DNA from: Spodoptera frugiperda
Taxonomy: Eukaryota > Arthropoda > Insecta > Lepidoptera > Noctuidae
Direction of reading: 5' to 3'
DNA length: 64,000 nt
Assembly (NCBI RefSeq): GCF_023101765.2
Contig: NC_064236.1
Span: forward strand, 18,998,993 to 19,062,992
The notes beneath the pieces were generated by a model. The model saw only the letters and a list, made by a program, of their open reading frames with translations, did not search any database and was not told the DNA's origin. Below are positions 24,001-33,000 of the stretch, piece by piece. The position numbers and the translations under genes were made by a program. Numbering within the stretch: the stretch's first letter is position 1; every line of letters begins with the position of its first letter.

Positions 24001-27000
24001 ATACAAAAACTACTGACCAGATCGGAATGAAAGGCACTGAGATTGATTATAGTCTGGATCACTTAGGCCTCTATTTATACAGCTAACAGACAGCTGAAGA
24101 AGAGGTTCGATTCCTTGGTCAAACAAAGTATTGGTTGTTTTTTGGTGTTTCCAATTTTTTTTCTTTAAGTATTATGTCGAGTGAATGGCAATAGAGACAT
24201 CGCCTATTACACAGTACTCGTAGCATAAACACACGCTTATAGCGCTTCCCTTATCTGAACATAGGCTCACTGGTAAAAGGGTGGTGTGATGTGTGCATCA
24301 TTCACCTCTGCTTACCCCTTCGAGAATTAACAGGCGTGGCAATGTAGTAATGAGATTTTTTATAAATATTTAGTGATCAATGAAAAGTGTTTTGAAAGAT
24401 TGTAGTGAGTGAGGCTGTTTGCATTAATTAGTAAAGTGGACTAATTAGACAAAAGTTCTGAAGATATGAGAGAATGTGAGGATTGGGCATTATAATATGA
24501 GGATGAGGAATGAGGATATCGTGACTGAGTTGTCTTAAAGGTGGGCTGAGGAATTACACTTTTTAAAAAGTTAGCAGCCGCTTAACTTGATCTGGAGTCC
24601 TACTGTGGGCTTTTTACGTTAACGCGGTCAAAAGAAAACGTTACCGCATTTGCACTCTGATTGATTGGTTAATAGGAGCTAATCATTCAGAGAACGCCGG
24701 ACGTCACAAACGTTTTGGTCGCGTTAACATAAAAAAACTCGCACTAGGGGCCTAGTGCGAGAACTAGGGGTCTAGAGCTTGCCGCGAATGAATGGAATAT
24801 CTAGCAAAAATAATGGCGCCTTAGAATTCGTCTGATATTATGATTATGGAAAAATAGGGCAATCAGTGCGATAGTTATACTTCCAATTACCTACAAATCA
24901 GTATCGGTCACAAAACTACTGCAATCAATACACAAAAACATGGCAGTAATTGCTCGTCAGATGTAGTTATGGCTGTACAGACTAAAGCCGATCGATCACA
25001 GACCCTTCTCGAAGTTTCGAATCACAACATAGACTCGATAATGGAACCTAAATGTTGTTTCCATTAAGTTCAATTTACTTTGCAAAAAATTAATTCAAAG
25101 CATAGTGCACCCTATATCAAAAGCACTAACGCAGGTACAATATTGAATAAGAGCTTAAAACCTATCCCGTTATCGAACAAAGTGCAATCTGTAGTACATT
25201 AAATTTGAACCTTGCGCTGTTCATATAGAGCTTGAAATGTTCTGCATCGATGCATGTGATAAATGTCCTTCTGCTACCGGGAGTTGCGAATAACCAATAA
25301 CGTTACGGTGCGGAGGGGAGTACTAAGATTACCAACCCCCTCTTCGTTTCCCCCTTAGTTTATTAATTTGTAGCTCGTATTTACAATGTACAGGGTGGGT
25401 TTTTCCTGGTATGAGTCATTTAAGCGCTCGGTGCGAAAACAGAACAAGATAAAAAATATTTTTTTAAATTTAACTCAGCTTTAACGAGAGATTTTTTGCT
25501 GTAATCCCGTGTTAAAAATACGTAGGTACCGATTAAAAGTATGCTAGGTAACAGTTTGGAATGTTCCCTCCAAATTCATCATGTCGAAATTTAATTAACT
25601 TTGTTAAATATTTGTCCTTATCAAGCTGGCTTTGTCGCTGTGATAGGTAGATTAGGCTGTTGAGATAGAAAAGGCGTTTAAAAACATCATGTTCGATGTA
25701 TGCTACACAATCAAGGAAATTGCAGAAAGTATCTTGACATTTACGTATATCCTTTGAAATATATTTTAACTAACCTTTTCCAACGGGTTCGCCCGCGTTC
25801 CCGGTATACAACCTACCATAAGTGTTGTACCAGACTTTAATCTATCTTAGTACTAAATTCCATCCAAACTAGTATAGTAGTTTTTTCGTAAAAGAGTAAA
25901 AAACAAACACACATCCATCGATATATTCACACAAACTTTCGCATTTATAATATTACTTGAATTTTGAATTGGTCAGGTTTGGAAGAAGAGGCATGAAAGT
26001 GTGAAGAAGTATGTGAGTGGTGTTTCTTTGCCTGAAGAGGAGAGGCATGACATTTTTGGGGTGATTTTTACCCCCCTATCCTTTGTTTTACGTATTTAGG
26101 TAATTAAATATCAAGAGTGATATTGTTTGCCTTGCACATATCATATTCTATATAAATCTAGTAAAAACAGGTATCTAGTAATACAAATTTTGATAACAAA
26201 AGTACTAAATAATTCTATTTGCAAGTTATGAACAAACAATTACAATGCAAAATGTATTAAAAGGCAGGATACGCTTGTTTACCGGGCTGCATGGACGCAT
26301 CGATGCAGGGGGTGTAGGGGGTAGGGGGTTTGGGAAGGTAAATAGGAATTGAGGAGCGCGGGGAGGGATGCACGGTAGCTGGCTTGGCCCCCGGGAATTC
26401 AGTAGCTGTTGAGCGTTGCACGGGCTGTACCGCGCGTTGTGCGTACGCGAATATAACAAAGAGGTGTAAAGTGCACATAGGTCTCGTCCGTATAGTGCAT
26501 CAGCTAAGTGTAGGGACATGTGACTGGCAGTGCGAAGTGGCTTCGAAGCAGTGGAGATGAACACCGATGACGAGACGAGGAATCTAAAGCTGTGCCGCTG
26601 CCACATTAACAACATTAAAGATACGCGTTCATTATTTATTTCATTTCTCACCCTTGCATGTTTTAAAAGTGATACCTAAGTATTACTTTAGTGTACCTAG
26701 ATTATTTTTCGTAGTAGTTTTACCGTAGTTCGTTTTTTACTTAATATATACCACGTTAGTAAAAATATGCGTTATCGTTTCAGTTGAATTTTGGGAGGTT
26801 TGTTTAGAACGTAACACATATTCGCCTCCATGGTTTCCAACGATAATATACCGAACGCCAATAAATCCTGATGAAGAATGAGATATCACAATTGGACTCC
26901 GTGAATAGGATCAGTGTACCAGGCAATCGGCAGACACATCATGGTTGTAATGATAGTGTATTAATAATGTTTTCCCGTAATCATACTATATTATCAAAAA

Positions 27001-30000
27001 TGTAACTCGTAGCTGCAACTTCTATGTTAGGCTTTTATTCATTAGGTATAACACATATTTATCAATTTAGGTAGGAATAGATGAGCGTAGCTTGTTAAAT
27101 TTAATGTTGTTCTTAATATGAGATAAAATTATTCAATCAATAACCAATTTATGTATCAGGACACATTTTGATGGATTTCTGTGTGTATTGGAGCCATTGT
27201 TCAATTACATTTTATTAGCTTATAATAGAAAATAAAAATGTTTACTCAAGAAATTAAAAAACGACAAAAAAGTTCGTTAAATATAAGTAATAATATAATA
27301 AAGGTTCAAGTTCTAATCAGTCAATCTGCTTTAGACTATATTATGTACTCGTAGTATCATAGCGACATATATTAGGCTAGTACTACACTCTTTCCTTTTG
27401 TTGCAGCTTTATATTTATGCCATGATATACATGAACATCCTATTCGTATATATACTTGCCCAACTTGTAAGAGCCCATGCAAGTATTGCTCAGATGTGTT
27501 GCTCCAATGTAAAGCCACAGATTGGGTGTTAAAGTCCTTGGATCGCTTGGATCTAAATCTAAACTAATATTTTAAAGAGGAGACAGATATATCTCTCTAT
27601 TCATATGTAAAAGACAACGAAGTGTTGTTTCACATTGGTTTTTTGTCAGGTTGTGGTATTCTATGCCGTTCTCTAATATGATAGCGATTCCAATCAGCTA
27701 AGCTATTCTGTAACTGTCGATTCGAAGTTTCAAAGTCAGCTCGATCGTATTCTTGCCCGTCATTGGTTGAGATGATTCGCACAACCAATGACACGGCGGA
27801 CCGCGATGGAGTTCTACTCGATCTTTTGAATTGAATCTTACAGAATAGCCTTGCTGATTCGGAATTCGGACACATTAGTTAATAAGATTCGTGTACTTAA
27901 TAATAAAACCATTGATGTTTTAAACTTTTAACTTATATTGGTGTACTTGCAAATAAATTCATGTGTCGTTTAATCACTCCAAATTGACTTGATGATTGCC
28001 ATCTCACAGTAGATTCTGTAACGAAATGTAGGTAATTGGAACAATGGAAAGGTATTAAAATGATCTTATGTGTCAGATGAAGGCAGGTGAAAGACGAAGA
28101 CTAATCATCTATATTTATCCACCTGAAGACACTGAAGAGGATGGTAATAGTCCAGAGCTTATTCTTGGCCAATTACAAAGTTGTGTAATAAATCATTCCT
28201 AATCTTAATACACAAGGTAGTTGTAGTCACAATCCTTCATAGATCAGTAATAAATATTCGTATCCCTACTCCCCACTCCCGTGTGACTACACATGGTACG
28301 TGTTTGTGTGAAGGTATTTTAGACTTCAAACTTTAATAAAAATCAATTAATAAAGACCCTCTTTAGGTGTGAGTTTACATTTTTAACTTATAACGTCAAT
28401 TTAGCACGCTCTGATTGTGGTTTGAAGAAGATTGTAAAAAAAAATCAATTTTTGAAATTAAAGATATTTTTTTGACTTGTATTTTATTTTCCGGTAAAGG
28501 TTTTGCAAAGGTAATGAGAAATAACATTAATTGGAAATATTAATTGTTATTTCTCTTTTTAGACGGAGAGCAGTCAGCATCAGGGTTCCGAGTACATCAG
28601 CAAGGCGTCCCGCATCCTCGTCAAACTGCAACGGTAACATTCATCATATTTTTTTAATTTTATTTACTTTCTTTGCCCCTCACTAGGGTTCTTTTCTTTG
28701 GATGCGTTTACCAATAAAATTTCATACACGCTCGGAGCAACAATTTGCCGATAACACCAAGAGAATTGCAGCCGACTGTCAAGCCAGTGCGACAACTGAG
28801 TAGTCAATCATTTTGCAACTCCTTTGAAGATAATTATGATGTTTCTTGCTTGTACTCTTTTTTACACTTTGGAGCGACTAGCTTTTGTCTTCAAACTTAC
28901 CTTAGAATGCCTCACTATATCACAACAATAGCTTGTGTCAGTCAACTGCTGGACTATGGGTCTCTCTTCATAAGAGGAGTTTGCCATGATAGCCACGCTT
29001 GGCATTTGGTTTATCAGAGAGCTACTAGCTGGTCTCTGTTAACCGGAGTTCCTTAGTTGACGCTTGGGTCACCCGCGGGAAGAGTAAGTGTATTCTATTC
29101 TGACGTCACAACCCACAAGAAATAAATTCAGCAGATCACCTGATGGTAAGCAATGCACATGAACACTGACAACACTAGAGAAGTTGATGCTGGCTATTTA
29201 AGGATTTGAAGATTTTGGGATTGTTTTCAGCTATGACCAGGCGGTGGACAGTCTGCGGCGAGAGATCGGCTTCCACCAAGAGGCTGGAAATATGGGAGCT
29301 ATTGGAAGACTCACCGTTGCTATTGTCCTCGTGCAGCTCGCCAGGGGAGATGCCGTCGCCGCAGAGAAGGCTTACAAGGTCAGTTACCAGCATAATTTAA
29401 AATCACTTGGTGAGTTTCAAGTGCATTGTCGGCCTATTGGGGATTCAAATTGAGGATTAGGAAGTTGGGGATAGAGGGGGTTAAGACTGGAATGGGGCAG
29501 TGAACGAGCAGACTGATCACCAGACTTCATGGTAAGCAATTACAATGCCGAGGGACTTACAAGTGCGTTGCCGACTTTTTGTAGATTAGACTTGATGATT
29601 GGATTAAGGATGGGGAGAAGGCAGGATTGGATTGGGGCGTCAAACAAGCAGACGGATCGATCCTGATAATAAGCAATCGACGTTGAGCGTGAACACAACA
29701 CCACAGGAGCTACAAGTGTACTGTTGCTGGCTTTTTGGGGAATGGATATTTGAGGAAGGGGAGGATTGGGCCTCCAGTAATCTTATTCAGCATACACGGA
29801 AGCATTATTTCACGGCGGTCATAACAGTCGACTCTTAGAAGGGATATTATTGTTGTTAGTTGAGTGGTCGGACCTAAATTCTTTAGGTCTGGTTTTTATA
29901 TGGAATAGAAAGGTGAACGAGCAGATGGATTACCTGATGGTAAGCAATCCTGGCCGCCTAAGGGCACCCACAACGTGGGGAGGTTGAACTGCGTTTCCTG

Positions 30001-33000
30001 CCTTCGTTAGGTTGGGGGGAGGAGTTGGGCCACCAGTATCTTTACTCACACGGCCCATTCCTGTCGAAGCATGACTCTCCCTTTTGTACAATACTACTGG
30101 TTTGGTTTAAGGATTCTTAATATTACCCTGGATTTCGGTTATGTTTGATTTATCCCTATAGATCTCCTCGTCATACTAATAACATTGAACAATGCCTACA
30201 ATATTTTAAACCGGCTATTTCAAGATACTAATCTTCCATCATATCACAGGAATGGGGCAGCAACTGCGAGGTGGCTGAGATGCAGACCTTGGAACAGATA
30301 CTCCAAGCCTATGATGAGGAGGACAGGGAGTCAGCGAAGCGTGCGCTGGCCAGCCCTTTCATCCGCAACATGGACGTGGAGTACGCCAGGCTGGCGGCCA
30401 TGGTTCCACTGCCTGAAGCCATGGAGCCCGCCCCCAGGGCCACTGTCGTCGAGAACGCCGCCCCGTCTTATGTTAGCCCCAACGCGCACTCCACTACCAC
30501 AGCGGTATGTTGATGAAAAAATGAAAGAAGAAAATAAAGAAAGGAGGAAAGAAGAAAGAGAGAAAGAAGAATGGAGAAAATATAATTCCTCTTTTTCGAT
30601 CCGATTAAATGGTTCCGGATCCGGTTAGAAGGAAAATAGACAAATTTCATGAAAGAAAGGATAGAGGAATGGTTTAAATAAAGGAAAGATTCGACTTATC
30701 GAATGAAAGATGAAAAGAAAGAGGAAAGATTGAATGAATAAAAGAAAGAGTAAAGATTCAATGAATAGAACAGAATGAAACACGATTTTATAAATGACGA
30801 AGAATGCGTGATAAGATTAATGAATGTAAATGAAACTAGAGGTCCCGGGTTCGATTCTCGGGGCAAGTAAAGATTTTTTGCGTTCTTTTTGAATACTGTT
30901 CGATATAAGCTACTAAGGTCTGACAAAGGTCTGGAATTGTGACTGGAGTATGACAATAGGATCACTGGTTGTGAGCGCGTCTGGCTAATACGAAGTCTTA
31001 CGTTCATTTGATTTTTTAAGGTGGCTATTTTAGATGATTTTTTTTTTGTTTTGGATGCATAATTTAGATACGAAACAATTCAACAATTTGTGAAATTATG
31101 TGTATTGTTTCGCGCGGAAATCGAACCCGTGACATGTTGCGCAGCAGTTGGCTGCCTAATAATGTTTCTTTGCAGTTTTGAGAATTAGTGAAGTTCATTG
31201 TCTCTTTTTGGGTAATCAACTCTTTTGGGTTTGATTACTAGAATTTAGAATTAGATACTGGATGTTTTTATGGTTAAGTTTGTTTTAAGGATATTTTGTG
31301 TGTATTGTGTGTGTGTGTGTGTGTGTGCAGTTAAAAATATTTTGAACTTTGTTTTGGTGATGTGTGACTTTTGTTAAGATTTTAAAGTGATGAATGGTAA
31401 TTGTTAAAAAGACATAAGTTGTAGTCGTATTGAGTTACCTTTTTTTAAGTCATTTAACAGAAATAATAGTTAATGAATAAGGTGAATTATATATTACGAT
31501 TTTTAATTTTGCATATAATTATATTTAAATACGGAACAATCAAAAAGTGTTTTGTGCGGGAAATCGAAGTTGTGCCACGGGAATTAAAGTCATGACACGG
31601 GAATCGAAGCCGCGACACATGGTGCTGGAGGTGTGGGCGCTGTGCAATAGCAGCGTGTTCTCTCCTCGCTTCGAGACGGTATCGAGGAGCGTGATGGGGC
31701 GATAGCTCCCCGGCAGCAGCGTGTTCTTCCCCTGTTTGGGCAGCATAATTACTCTGCCGAGCTTCCACTTGACCGGGAAGTGTCCGGTGCGGAGGATCCC
31801 GTTGTTAACCCCTGGTATACTGAAACAATGACCTAATCAAGATCGCAGGGAACTACTGGATACAAATTGTTTCCAACCAGTCTATCTGGAAGTCATTAAG
31901 GAAATCCTATGTTCAGCAATGGATGAATGTAAATCCATGCAAGACACGATATGTTTTTTATTATATCTCATATAATGGAATACAAGAAGTTAGTCGCACC
32001 AGCGTCGCGATTCCTCACGATAATTAATTCCGAAGGGCTTCATTGGGGATGCCGTCCGGACCGGGTGCCTTGCGTAGTGGGGCTCGGAGAGCCATACGCC
32101 GCACCAGGCCAGGGGAGAACACGATGGGGTCTTCCTCGGGGGGGATCGGCTGCTCCAGGTACCGTTCGACCTGTTCTTCGATGGCTGCTGTGTGTTGCAC
32201 GTTGCGGGCTGGGTTGGGCTGGAATGTAGCCTCCAGGGAGTCGGCGAAGAGCTCTCCTCGGCACGGTAACTGATGGTTCCGTCGCCGGCCAAAAAGGGCC
32301 TGACTGAAGCCGGCTTCCCTGCGAGACTGCGGCAGTCAGTGCATAATAAAATACATACACTAAAATAAATAAACGTGACATATTAATAACTCTTTTTATT
32401 TTAAAAACACAAGTTCATATCATAATTTTATTATGCTTATATTTATAATATTGACTATAATAATGTTATAATGATTCTAAAAAATAATGTAGTTTACTAT
32501 AAATACTTTATTAATGCTATTTTTAATCTGACATATTATTTATTATATTTAAATAAGTAAACTACAAATTAGTTACAGTAGAAATACTATTATTACAATA
32601 AAATTTATATAAAATATTTGTATTTTTAATTTTAACTGAACTAAATTCATGTATTTAATCTGAAATACTTTAAATAATAATATTTATCAAATTAAACAAA
32701 TAAAATATTTAAAACTAAAATAAAATCATAATTCACTATAATCATAATAATTATATTATTTTTCAAAATAATTTAAATAATGAAATCAAAAACGAATTAA
32801 AAAATACGTAATTTTAATTATAATTTTACTTGAATAAACACAAAATCCTTAAATTTCTTCAAATCAAGAATACACAGAACCTCCCGCTCAGAAATGGTGC
32901 GCCACACCACCAAACTATTGCCACATTTAAGTTATATTGAAAATTATTTAATTAATACAATACTAACAATAATATTAAATTCGTTTTATATCAATTGCAT

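Noticed and set aside
26226..26651. Open minus-strand frame of 141 codons in a GC-rich patch
   Set aside because: No domain, no periodic composition and no splice context; a nearby overlapping frame is equally open. Likely chance in GC-richer DNA.
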